A stretch of DNA of 5,110 nucleotides from Planctomycetota bacterium (GTDB taxonomy: Bacteria; Planctomycetota; Planctomycetia; Pirellulales; Pirellulaceae), in assembly GCA_024274855.1 (NCBI GenBank), contig JAJSAJ010000942.1, forward strand, positions 1-5,110. Direction: 5' to 3'. Positions 1 to 5,110 of this stretch are shown here, piece after piece (the stretch's first letter is position 1; each line of letters starts with the position of its first letter). The position numbers were made by a program, and so were the translations under genes. The notes under the pieces are model-generated. The model was not told the DNA's origin. It made no database searches and saw only the letters and a program-made list of their open reading frames with translations.

Positions 1-401
1 ACAAGCCGCTGATCAACTCGATCTAATGCGTCACGTACCCAAAGTCGCATTGCCGTACTGACCTGGTCGTTTCGGCTGCGTCCCGTATGCAATTTGCGGC
101 CAACGTCCCCGAGCCGTTCGATCAGTGCTTGTTCGATATGCATGTGGATGTCTTCCAACTCCACACGAATCGCGAACCGGCCCTCATCGAACTCCTGACG
201 GATTTGCTCAAGGCCCTTCACCAATTGATCCTGTTCGGATTCCGCAATCAGTCCGACATCGGCCAGCATCTGCGCATGGGCGATCGAGCCAGCGATGTCA
301 TGAGCGTACAATCGCTGGTCCAAAGTGACACTTTCAGTAAACGCGTCGACGCGCTTGTCTGTCGACGCTGCAAAAACTCCCGATCGGGATGGGCTCGTCA
401 C
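1..401 (-). CDS. argH: Argininosuccinate lyase, N-terminal part (cut by window edge)
   Basis: Cytosolic enzyme of the last step of arginine synthesis, splitting argininosuccinate into arginine and fumarate; member of the fumarase/aspartase superfamily. Only the first 133 residues are visible, against about 460 for the family. The minus-strand frame reads without interruption and carries the hallmarks of the ArgH N-terminal region: FTESVTLDQRLYAHDIAGS (residues 21-39), IAHAQML (40-46), EDIHMHIEQALIERLGDVG (83-101) and the nearly invariant HTGRSRNDQV (105-114). The catalytic signature loop of the family lies beyond the left edge. I chose GTG at 401..399 as start because an in-frame TGA lies seven codons upstream (422..420), no ATG intervenes, and the resulting start VTSPSRSGVFAAS fits the family's usual short lead-in. 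The ribosome-binding site is weak (GAG at 413..411). The gene is divergent from carB. The identification is very secure; the exact start is less so. Confidence 0.96.
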   Translation of the reverse strand, partial: MTSPSRSGVFAASTDKRVDAFTESVTLDQRLYAHDIAGSIAHAQMLADVGLIAESEQDQLVKGLEQIRQEFDEGRFAIRVELEDIHMHIEQALIERLGDVGRKLHTGRSRNDQVSTAMRLWVRDALDRVDQRL

Positions 402-460
402 GCGATCTGTCTCAATATATCAGGAAGCAAACAGGGCAGGTCCGCACATTACTTAAACCC

Positions 461-489
461 ATGCTAAGCCCCATGTTGGGTGCTGTCAA
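461..489 (-). promoter_or_regulatory. Putative sigma70-type promoter for argH
   Basis: Read on the minus strand, a perfect -35 box TTGACA (489..484) is followed by a 17-nt spacer and the -10 hexamer TAGCAT (466..461, four of six matches to TATAAT). Transcription would start near 454, leaving a 5' leader of about 50 nt before the argH GTG. The match is seen in the sequence. That this organism's main sigma factor uses the E. coli-like consensus is an assumption. Confidence 0.55.
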
Positions 490-709
490 CGTGTGGCGGG
501 CAGCCATGCTCATTTATTAGGCACCGACGATGGGATATCGGGCGACTTGTGGTCACGACCAAACCACCACAATTTGGGTGTGCGATGGCCAAAACCGAAG
601 GTTCTTTTTTCGAGACTGCTCAACCCGCCCCTTGCTTTTAAGCAGGCTGCGGTGTTAACTTTGAGAGATTTTACACACACCGATTGCGAGCTGATCAATC
701 CACTTAAAC

Positions 710-714
710 AAGGA
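710..714 (+). promoter_or_regulatory. carB ribosome-binding site (decides the start)
   Basis: AAGGA, with nine bases between it and the GTG at 724, is a well-placed Shine-Dalgarno sequence. It supports starting carB at 724 rather than at the more distant in-frame GTG at 493, which has no comparable site upstream. Confidence 0.75.
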
Positions 715-723
715 CTCACCAGC

Positions 724-3700
724 GTGCCGCGCCGCGATGATCTACACAAAATCCTATTGATCGGATCCGGACCCATTGTCATTGGACAAGCGTGCGAGTT
801 CGATTATTCAGGCACTCAGGCTTGTAAAGCCTTGCGTGAAGAGAATTACGAAGTGGTTCTGGTCAATTCGAACCCCGCCACGATTATGACCGATCCCAGT
901 ACGGCAGAGCGTACGTATATCGAGCCGTTGACCTGGGAAGTCGTGGCCAAAGTCATTGAAATCGAGCGACCCGATGCGCTGCTGCCGACGCTCGGTGGAC
1001 AGACCGGTTTGAATGTGGCCATGGACCTGGATCGTCATGGTGTGCTCAAGAAATTCGGCGTCGAAATGATCGGGGCAAATGCTCGCGTTATTGCGAAAGC
1101 TGAAGAGCGGGACCAGTTCAAGAACGCCATGGAACGTATTGGCCTGGAAGTCTGCCGTGGACAGACGGTCCACACCTTGCAGGAGGCCCGTCAGGCGGTC
1201 GAAGAAACCGGCCTTCCTTGCGTCGTGAGGCCATCCTTCACATTGGGGGGGTCCGGTTCGTCAATCGCTTACAACCGCGATGAATTCGACATGCTCGTGA
1301 ACCGAGGCTTGGATTTGAGCCCGATCACGGAAGTGCTGCTCGAGGAGGCCGTGCTTGGGTGGAAAGAATACGAGATGGAGGTGATGCGCGACCTGGATGA
1401 CAATGTCGTCATCATTTGCTCGATCGAAAACTTCGATCCCATGGGCGTTCACACAGGAGATTCCATCACAGTCGCTCCAGCACAAACGCTGACCGACAAA
1501 GAGTATCAGCGTATGCGAGATGCCAGTCTGGCGGTAATTCGCGAGATCGGTGTCGAAACGGGCGGTTCGAACATCCAGTTCGCGATTCATCCCCAAACCG
1601 GCCGAATGATCGTGATCGAAATGAACCCGCGAGTGAGCCGTTCGAGTGCTCTGGCTTCGAAAGCCACTGGATTCCCCATTGCGAAGATCGCAGCCAAATT
1701 GGCGGTTGGCTACCGGTTGCATGAGCTGCCCAATGATATTACTCGCGAAACCCAAGCTTGTTTCGAGCCGACAATCGATTATGTCGTGACGAAGATCCCA
1801 CGTTTCGCGTTTGAAAAATTTCCCGAAGCCGATGCCACGTTGACCACCCAGATGAAAAGCGTCGGTGAGACTATGGCGATCGGCCGTACGTTCAAGGAAT
1901 CGTTCCAAAAAGCTCTGCGAGGTCTGGAAGTCGGCAGCTTCGGGTTCGGATGCGATGGAAAGGACCTGTGGGGTACCGATCAGCAACCGAGTACCGATGA
2001 TATCCGTGCCAAGCTGGCAACGCCCAACGCCGATCGTGCCTGGTACTTGCGATACGCGATCAAGGCTGGAATATCGTTAGAAGAAATTCACGGATTGACG
2101 GCGATCGACCCGTGGTTTCTAGACCAATTAGCGCAATTGGTCGAACTGGAAGAGCATTTGCGCTCGTTCGAGAATCTGGAAGAAATCGATGTGCCCACAT
2201 TGCGGCGGGCAAAACAATTCGGCTTCTCCGACCGCCAACTGGCGACGATTTTCGGTACGCACGAAATGAGCGTGCGAAAACATCGTATCAACCAGGGGAT
2301 TCGAACGACGTTCAAGTCAGTCGATACGTGTGCCGCAGAGTTCGAGGCGTATACGCCTTACTATTATTCGACGTATGAAGAGACTGACGAAGTCCCCGAA
2401 AAAACGCCGGGTACCAAGCGTGTCATGATCCTGGGCGGCGGGCCGAACCGAATTGGCCAGGGGATCGAATTCGACTACTGCTGCTGCCACGCCAGTTTTG
2501 CACTGCGTGAATTGGGCATCGAGTCGATTATGGTCAACTCGAACCCGGAAACCGTCAGCACGGACTACGACACGAGTGATATTCTGTTTTTTGAACCGCT
2601 GACGACCGAAGATGTCCTGAACATTTGCGACCGTATTCAGCCAGATGGGGTGATTGTCCAATTTGGTGGCCAAACGCCCTTGAACCTGTCTCGAGCACTT
2701 GCGACGGCCGGTGTGCCGATCATCGGGACGAGTGTCGACACGATCGAAGCGGCGGAGGACCGCGAGAAGTTTCAGAAACTGCTCAAGGAACTCGACCTGA
2801 AGCAGCCGGCCAACGGAATCGCCCGAACGATGAGTCAGGCTCGCAGCGAAGCGAGAAAAATCGGCTTTCCTTCTCTAGTCCGGCCCAGCTTTGTGCTCGG
2901 GGGCCGCGCCATGGAAATCTGCTACGATCAAGCCCAGTTCGCCCAGTTCATTGCTCAAGCATTTGTGGTGGCTCAGGGCCAGCCCGTCTTGATCGACCGA
3001 TTCCTGGAAGATGCCACCGAAGTTGATGTCGATGCGATCTGTGACGGTACGGACGTTGTGGTGATGGGTGTGATGGAGCACATTGAAGAAGCGGGTGTCC
3101 ATTCCGGAGACTCGGCCTGTGCGATCCCACCTTATAGTTTGCCTGGGCCGGTTGTGGATGAAATTCGCGAGGCGACCCGTTCGATGGCCTTGCGTCTGAA
3201 CGTGATCGGCTTGATGAATGTCCAGTTTGCCGTCAAGAAAGAGGACGGCAAACTGAACGTCTATGTTCTTGAAGTCAATCCGCGAGCCAGTCGTACTGTA
3301 CCATTTGTCGCTAAAGCGACCGGTGTTCCCGTGGCCAAACTCGCGGCAAAAGTCATGACCGGCAAGAAACTAGCCGAACTCAACATGCTGGAAGAGCCGA
3401 TACCCAGCCACGTTTCCGTCAAGGAAAGCGTCTTTCCATTCCGAAAGTTTGCCGGTGTCGACATCGTGCTTGGTCCGGAGATGCGTAGCACGGGCGAAGT
3501 GATGGGGGTCAGCTCACGATTCTCGATCGCATTTGCCAAAGGACAACTAGCCGCCGGCATCGTCTTGCCGGAAGAACCGAGTCAGATATTTATCAGCGTG
3601 TCGGCGCGGCACAAGAAACAAATCGCCGCACTAGCCCAGCGCTTGAGCGATCTGGGCCACCAGCTGATTGCGACCGAAGGAACGGCACGGCATTTGCGCG

Positions 3701-3975
3701 ATGCGGGCATCGAGGTCGGGAATGTCAAGAAAATCGCCGAAGGTCATCCGAATTTGATCGACTACATGATCGACGGCAAAGTGGCACTTGTGATGAACAC
3801 GCCCAGTGGTAAAGGCGCCCGAACGGATGAAGGCAAGATTCGTGCGGCAGCTGTTCAGTATGGTGTGCCTTGTATCACCACCATCCAAGCTGCCGAAGCT
3901 GCGATTAACGCCATGGAGGCACTGCGAGAAGAAGGGATGCACGTGCAAGCACTGCAAGATCGATTCCCACAGTAA
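724..3975 (+). CDS. carB: Carbamoyl-phosphate synthase, large subunit
   Basis: Makes carbamoyl phosphate from bicarbonate, ammonia (channelled from the glutaminase subunit CarA) and two ATP, feeding arginine and pyrimidine synthesis. Full length at 1083 residues (E. coli 1073). Domains, by comparison with the E. coli enzyme: carboxyphosphate domain about 1-400, oligomerisation domain about 401-555, carbamoyl-phosphate domain about 556-940, allosteric MGS-like domain about 941-1083. In the first half the ATP and metal residues fall at E. coli numbering: R129, R169 (VVRPSFTLGG), E215, Q285, E299, N301. The duplicated second ATP-grasp unit has R720 (VRPSFVLGGRAMEI), E766, Q834, E850 and N852. 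Each half begins with its GGGPNRIGQG-type loop (GSGPIVIGQ 14-22; GGGPNRIGQG 571-580). The C-terminus holds ATEGTARHL and NTPSGK, usual for the regulatory domain. The GTG start is supported by AAGGA upstream and by the family-typical opening PRRDDLHKILLIGSGP. Both active centres appear intact. No carA is adjacent. Confidence 0.98.
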   Translation: MPRRDDLHKILLIGSGPIVIGQACEFDYSGTQACKALREENYEVVLVNSNPATIMTDPSTAERTYIEPLTWEVVAKVIEIERPDALLPTLGGQTGLNVAMDLDRHGVLKKFGVEMIGANARVIAKAEERDQFKNAMERIGLEVCRGQTVHTLQEARQAVEETGLPCVVRPSFTLGGSGSSIAYNRDEFDMLVNRGLDLSPITEVLLEEAVLGWKEYEMEVMRDLDDNVVIICSIENFDPMGVHTGDSITVAPAQTLTDKEYQRMRDASLAVIREIGVETGGSNIQFAIHPQTGRMIVIEMNPRVSRSSALASKATGFPIAKIAAKLAVGYRLHELPNDITRETQACFEPTIDYVVTKIPRFAFEKFPEADATLTTQMKSVGETMAIGRTFKESFQKALRGLEVGSFGFGCDGKDLWGTDQQPSTDDIRAKLATPNADRAWYLRYAIKAGISLEEIHGLTAIDPWFLDQLAQLVELEEHLRSFENLEEIDVPTLRRAKQFGFSDRQLATIFGTHEMSVRKHRINQGIRTTFKSVDTCAAEFEAYTPYYYSTYEETDEVPEKTPGTKRVMILGGGPNRIGQGIEFDYCCCHASFALRELGIESIMVNSNPETVSTDYDTSDILFFEPLTTEDVLNICDRIQPDGVIVQFGGQTPLNLSRALATAGVPIIGTSVDTIEAAEDREKFQKLLKELDLKQPANGIARTMSQARSEARKIGFPSLVRPSFVLGGRAMEICYDQAQFAQFIAQAFVVAQGQPVLIDRFLEDATEVDVDAICDGTDVVVMGVMEHIEEAGVHSGDSACAIPPYSLPGPVVDEIREATRSMALRLNVIGLMNVQFAVKKEDGKLNVYVLEVNPRASRTVPFVAKATGVPVAKLAAKVMTGKKLAELNMLEEPIPSHVSVKESVFPFRKFAGVDIVLGPEMRSTGEVMGVSSRFSIAFAKGQLAAGIVLPEEPSQIFISVSARHKKQIAALAQRLSDLGHQLIATEGTARHLRDAGIEVGNVKKIAEGHPNLIDYMIDGKVALVMNTPSGKGARTDEGKIRAAAVQYGVPCITTIQAAEAAINAMEALREEGMHVQALQDRFPQ

Positions 3976-4233
3976 TACGTCTTTGGCGGTGCGCCCCGTT
4001 CGATCTGCTCCCCGAACTCGATAGATTCCAAATCCGTCCGCCCGCGTGCGGACCGAAAAAACGATCGATCAACGGCGCCATTGTTCTTCTTACCGCGACT
4101 CGCCACGTTTGACACGTCCGGCCAAATCCATCGCTGCAAGCATATGCCTTGATGAGTGGGTGACACGAGCACAAGCCCCGGCCCGAATTGTGCCGAAAGC
4201 GCCGGCGGATCTCGTGCTGGCCCCAGATGAGCC
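3976..4233. other. Non-coding gap between carB and the small convergent ORF
   Basis: No supportable gene is visible in these 258 bp. The overlapping open frames on both strands translate to Arg/Ser/Pro-rich, low-complexity-looking sequence with no recognisable motif. A 6-bp stem GTCCGC/GCGGAC with a 6-nt loop lies at 4036..4053. It is followed on the plus strand by A6, not T6, so it is not a standard terminator for carB. No intrinsic terminator was found directly after the carB stop; GGCG-GTG-CGCC near 3985 has only a 4-bp stem and no T run. Confidence 0.5.
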
Positions 4234-4396
4234 TCAGTCCTGATTTGCAGAGACGAGAGCGCGCACCTCGTGATCGAGTCGATTCACCATCCAGATCAGG
4301 TAACGCTGCAACAGGGCCGTCAGGGCCGTCAGGGCCGTTAGGCCCTCGGGATCCGTCGGATCACCCGGGATCGGTTTTGATGGGGTACGCGTGCAT
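4234..4396 (-). pseudogene. Frameshifted small ORF (53 aa if read through a +1 shift)
   Basis: An ATG (4396..4394) sits 6 nt after AAGGAG on the minus strand and opens MHAYPIKTDPG, then meets TGA at 4363..4361. In the +1 frame, sequence continues without a stop to TGA at 4236..4234. It reads DPTDPEG, then a triplicated LTA unit, then LLQRYLIWMVNRLDHEVR and ALVSANQD. This second part looks protein-like: high GC at third positions and an amphipathic helical pattern with acidic and basic residues spaced between hydrophobics. It has no start of its own, since its frame is closed by TGA just upstream of the ATG. Joining both parts gives 53 residues. I do not recognise the family. Explanations are a one-base insertion in a small gene, a sequence error, or +1 frameshifting in which GGG-TGA is re-read as GGT-GAT. 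It converges on carB and has no partner gene on its strand. The good ribosome-binding site argues against pure chance. Confidence 0.4.
4312..4338. repeat. Three tandem 9-bp units (CAGGGCCGT)
   Basis: CAGGGCCGT occurs three times in immediate succession (4312..4320, 4321..4329, 4330..4338). The period is a multiple of three, and on the minus strand in the frame of the small ORF it encodes a repeated Leu-Thr-Ala unit, so copy-number change there would keep the frame. The last unit also forms a 6-bp stem AGGGCC/GGCCCT with loop GTTA (4331..4346). Confidence 0.85.
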
Positions 4397-4402
4397 AATC
4401 AG

Positions 4403-4408
4403 CTCCTT
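4403..4408 (-). promoter_or_regulatory. Strong Shine-Dalgarno of the small frameshifted ORF
   Basis: AAGGAG on the minus strand, with six bases (CTGATT) before the ATG at 4396, has consensus sequence and near-ideal spacing. It is the best ribosome-binding site in the window and the main reason to take the short downstream reading frame seriously. Confidence 0.5.
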
Positions 4409-4432
4409 CAAGGTAACCAGATAACAACAGAC

Positions 4433-4455
4433 GAGCACTCCACATCGAGTGGCTC
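4433..4455. other. Hairpin upstream of the small minus-strand ORF
   Basis: GAGCACTC pairs with GAGTG-g-CTC around a 6-nt loop (CACATC), giving eight base pairs with a single bulged G. On the minus strand it would lie in the 5' leader of the small frameshifted ORF, 25 bases upstream of its Shine-Dalgarno sequence. A function is not evident. Confidence 0.5.
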
Positions 4456-4496
4456 AGAGAGAGTGTGTGCACCGTCGGCGCGCCGGACTGCGGTGT

Positions 4497-4524
4497 TTGA
4501 CAAGGACCCGGATTGGCATAACAT
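4497..4524 (+). promoter_or_regulatory. Putative sigma70-type promoter facing the repeat block
   Basis: A perfect TTGACA (4497..4502), a 16-nt spacer and TAACAT (4519..4524, four of six matches to TATAAT) form a plausible promoter on the plus strand. Transcription would begin near 4531 and run straight into the hairpin array, where no gene is visible. It may be a chance match or drive a non-coding transcript. Confidence 0.35.
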
Positions 4525-4572
4525 GAGCGTGTCAGTCGCTTTGCGCGACAGTGAATCGGTGTTGTTCGGCGT

Positions 4573-4596
4573 CCGACGGACGCCCACGTCCGTCGG
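4573..4596. repeat. Palindromic element 1 (10-bp arms, loop CCCA)
   Basis: CCGACGGACG and its reverse complement CGTCCGTCGG flank a 4-nt loop CCCA, giving a perfect 10-bp stem that is very GC-rich. It lies in the first copy of the 106-bp duplication. Confidence 0.95.
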
Positions 4597-4678
4597 TGAA
4601 CGGCCTTGGATCGTGCCATCATCCAATTCGGTCAAACACGTGCGGCAGACCACGCGGCGAGGCGGTGTTGTTCGGTGT

Positions 4679-4702
4679 CCGACGGACGCCCACGTCCGTC
4701 GG
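4679..4702. repeat. Palindromic element 2 (10-bp arms, loop CCCA)
   Basis: Identical to element 1, in the second copy of the 106-bp duplication. Its left flank (GTGT) matches the flank of elements 3 and 4 when those are inverted, which extends the shared module to 27 nt (4675..4701). Confidence 0.95.
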
Positions 4703-4837
4703 TGAACGGCCTTGGATCGTGCCATCATCCAATTCGGTCAAACACGTGCGGCAGACCACGCGGCACCTGGCCAACGCCACTACAAGGGATCAAGTAACTT
4801 GGGCACGATCGTGTGGCCGGGTTGGTACCCAGGGCAG

Positions 4838-4859
4838 CGACGGACGTGGGCGTCCGTCG
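4838..4859. repeat. Palindromic element 3 (9-bp arms, loop TGGG, inverted orientation)
   Basis: CGACGGACG and CGTCCGTCG flank loop TGGG. The core is the reverse complement of elements 1 and 2, whose loop is CCCA. The tenth pair is lost because G rather than C precedes the left arm. A second stem ACACGG/CCGTGT with an 8-nt loop follows directly at 4861..4880. Confidence 0.93.
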
Positions 4860-4914
4860 GACACGGGCGCGCCTCCGTGTTCGTCTCGTGTGGCCGGGTT
4901 GGTACCCAGGGCAG

Positions 4915-4936
4915 CGACGGACGTGGGCGTCCGTCG
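4915..4936. repeat. Palindromic element 4 (9-bp arms, loop TGGG, inverted orientation)
   Basis: Exact copy of element 3 in the second 77-bp unit. The adjacent ACACGG/CCGTGT stem found after element 3 is not repeated here, because the copies diverge after 4946. Confidence 0.93.
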
Positions 4937-4995
4937 GACACGGGCGGTGGCGGCAAGTGACTTTGCGAATTGCGAAGACAGTCGCGATTGGGGTA

Positions 4996-5021
4996 GCGCG
5001 AATTTCGCGCACTATATGCGC
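4996..5021. other. Two overlapping, mutually exclusive short hairpins
   Basis: GCGCGAA-T-TTCGCGC is a perfect odd palindrome (4996..5010). Its right arm overlaps a second stem GCGCA/TGCGC with loop CTATA (5007..5021). Only one can form at a time in a single strand. The AT-rich loops inside GC-rich arms differ from the four palindromes upstream. Confidence 0.7.
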
Positions 5022-5022
5022 A

Positions 5023-5063
5023 CCTGTCGGCTTGGCCAGCTCGTTTTCCAAGTGCCCGACAGG
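5023..5063. other. Long bulged hairpin (13 bp in two helices)
   Basis: CCTGTCGG pairs with CCGACAGG, and directly inside it CTTGG pairs with CCAAG. A 3-nt bulge (TGC, 5053..5055) on the right side and a 12-nt loop ending in TTTT complete the structure. The right flank is T-rich but has no uninterrupted T run until 5079..5083, so it is not a canonical intrinsic terminator on the plus strand; on the minus strand no T run follows either. It could be a structured end of a transcript coming from the repeat block, or a regulatory element of a gene beyond the right edge. Confidence 0.65.
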
Positions 5064-5087
5064 CCGTCGGTTACGTTCGTTTTGGCA

Positions 5088-5107
5088 GGGTGCCGGATGG
5101 GTGCCGG
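5088..5107. repeat. Two 9-bp direct repeats, period 11, near right edge
   Basis: GGGTGCCGG occurs at 5088..5096 and again at 5099..5107, an 11-bp period that runs up to the end of the window. With only two copies it may be chance or the start of a longer tandem array. Confidence 0.5.
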
Positions 5108-5110
5108 TTG

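Larger units (their letters stand above)
402..723. other. Divergent argH-carB intergenic region
   Basis: These 322 bp separate two divergent genes and hold no convincing gene. On the argH side is the promoter described separately. On the carB side I find no strong promoter: the best match is TTGCTT (633..638), a 17-nt spacer and TTAACT, only three of six in each box. A small stem CTTGCT/AGCAGG with loop TTTA (631..646) sits in the likely carB leader. The segment CTGCT at 616..620 could pair with the same AGCAG, so two exclusive foldings are possible, both weak. No ARG-box-like palindrome (TGAAT...ATTCA type) is visible. The carB reading frame stays open back to a GTG at 493, but this extension looks non-coding (see carB). 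Confidence 0.6.
4557..4764. repeat. Tandem duplication, period 106 bp (two copies)
   Basis: The segment 4557..4658 recurs at 4663..4764. The two 102-bp copies differ at one position only (C at 4570, T at 4676) and are separated by 4 bp, so the period is 106 bp. Each copy contains a 24-bp palindrome close to its left end, followed by about 60 bp of unique-looking sequence including the palindrome CACGTG. Near-identity suggests a recent duplication. No transposase or target-site duplication was seen. Confidence 0.95.
4809..4946. repeat. Tandem duplication, period 77 bp (two copies)
   Basis: The 61-bp segment 4809..4869 recurs without any change at 4886..4946, with 16 bp of different sequence between the copies. 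Each copy joins a left part containing GGTTGGTACCCAGGGCAG (with the GGTACC palindrome) to a 9-bp-arm palindrome and the tail ACACGGGCG. The palindrome is the same module as in the 106-bp repeats but in the opposite orientation. Confidence 0.95.
4397..5110. other. Gene-free, hairpin- and repeat-rich intergenic block
   Basis: No credible gene was found in these 714 bp. Open frames of 60-108 codons exist on both strands, but they run through tandem repeats and palindromes and look the same on both strands, as expected of stop-poor GC-rich repeats rather than of genes. The block holds a leader-type hairpin (4433..4455), a plus-strand promoter candidate, two tandem duplications carrying four palindromes, and two further strong hairpins near the right edge, all listed separately. 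Confidence 0.65.

Noticed and set aside
342..389. 12-bp palindromes (342..353 and 378..389) as operators
   Set aside because: Both lie inside the argH coding region and are GC-rich self-complementary strings that can arise by chance; no link to regulation is visible.
87..467. 126-codon plus-strand open frame at the left end
   Set aside because: Antisense to the argH N-terminus, whose minus-strand translation matches the family closely.
530..664. 44-codon ORF (ATG at 530) and a shorter 18-codon ORF (ATG at 585) in the carB leader as leader peptides
   Set aside because: Neither has a convincing ribosome-binding site or a run of arginine codons suited to attenuation, and no terminator/antiterminator pair follows.
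1261..1986. 241-codon minus-strand open frame
   Set aside because: It lies entirely antisense to the conserved first half of carB and is a shadow frame without motifs or ribosome-binding site.
4036..4060. Stem GTCCGC/GCGGAC followed by A6 as a carB terminator
   Set aside because: The homopolymer after the stem is A, not T, on the plus strand; on the minus strand the T run comes before the stem, so neither orientation fits an intrinsic terminator.
4188..4424. 78-codon plus-strand frame with Gly-Pro-Ser repeats resembling collagen
   Set aside because: The repeats come from three 9-bp units only. The rest has no pattern, no ribosome-binding site was seen, and the opposite strand gives a more protein-like reading with a strong Shine-Dalgarno.
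4557..4946. CRISPR-like alternation of repeats and spacers
   Set aside because: There are only two copies in each of two families, with different periods (106 and 77 bp) and long imperfectly shared units. The sequence between palindromes is itself duplicated rather than unique, and no cas gene is visible.
4725..5051. 108-codon minus-strand frame across the repeat block
   Set aside because: It is Arg/Thr/Pro-rich and contains the translated palindromic repeat twice in different frames. All frames of the repeat are stop-poor, so openness is not evidence of coding.

Overview
The window looks like a chromosomal stretch from a planctomycete, probably of the Pirellulaceae type. This is inferred from the N-terminal sequences of ArgH and CarB, the moderate GC content and the hairpin-rich intergenic DNA. 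It is not proven by any marker gene. Two housekeeping genes are certain. The start of argH (argininosuccinate lyase) lies on the minus strand at 401..1 and runs off the left edge. A complete carB (carbamoyl-phosphate synthase large subunit, 1083 aa from a GTG start) lies on the plus strand at 724..3975.

argH and carB are divergent, separated by 322 bp. The gap holds a good sigma70-like promoter for argH (TTGACA, 17-nt spacer, TAGCAT) and a clear Shine-Dalgarno sequence that fixes the carB start. The two genes are metabolically linked. CarB makes the carbamoyl phosphate used for citrulline (and pyrimidines), and ArgH carries out the last step of arginine synthesis. No carA is present in the window.

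From 3976 to 5110 there is no intact recognisable gene. Converging on carB is a small minus-strand reading frame (4396..4234). It has an excellent AAGGAG ribosome-binding site and a plausible helical C-terminus, but the two parts are in different frames, joined only by a +1 shift at a GGG-TGA. It is either a decayed small gene, a sequencing error or a frameshift-decoded small protein.

From about 4430 to the right edge the DNA is a dense block of repeats and hairpins. A 106-bp tandem duplication (4557..4764) is followed by a second tandem pair of period 77 bp (4809..4946). Both families carry the same 27-nt palindromic module, in opposite orientations, giving four cruciform- or hairpin-capable sites. 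Further hairpins follow at 4996..5021 and 5023..5063. A sigma70-like promoter (4497..4524) points into the block. The block resembles a dispersed palindromic intergenic repeat family (REP/BIME-like in general style) and is the most unusual part of the window. I saw no evidence for a defence system, CRISPR array, transposase or biosynthetic cluster.
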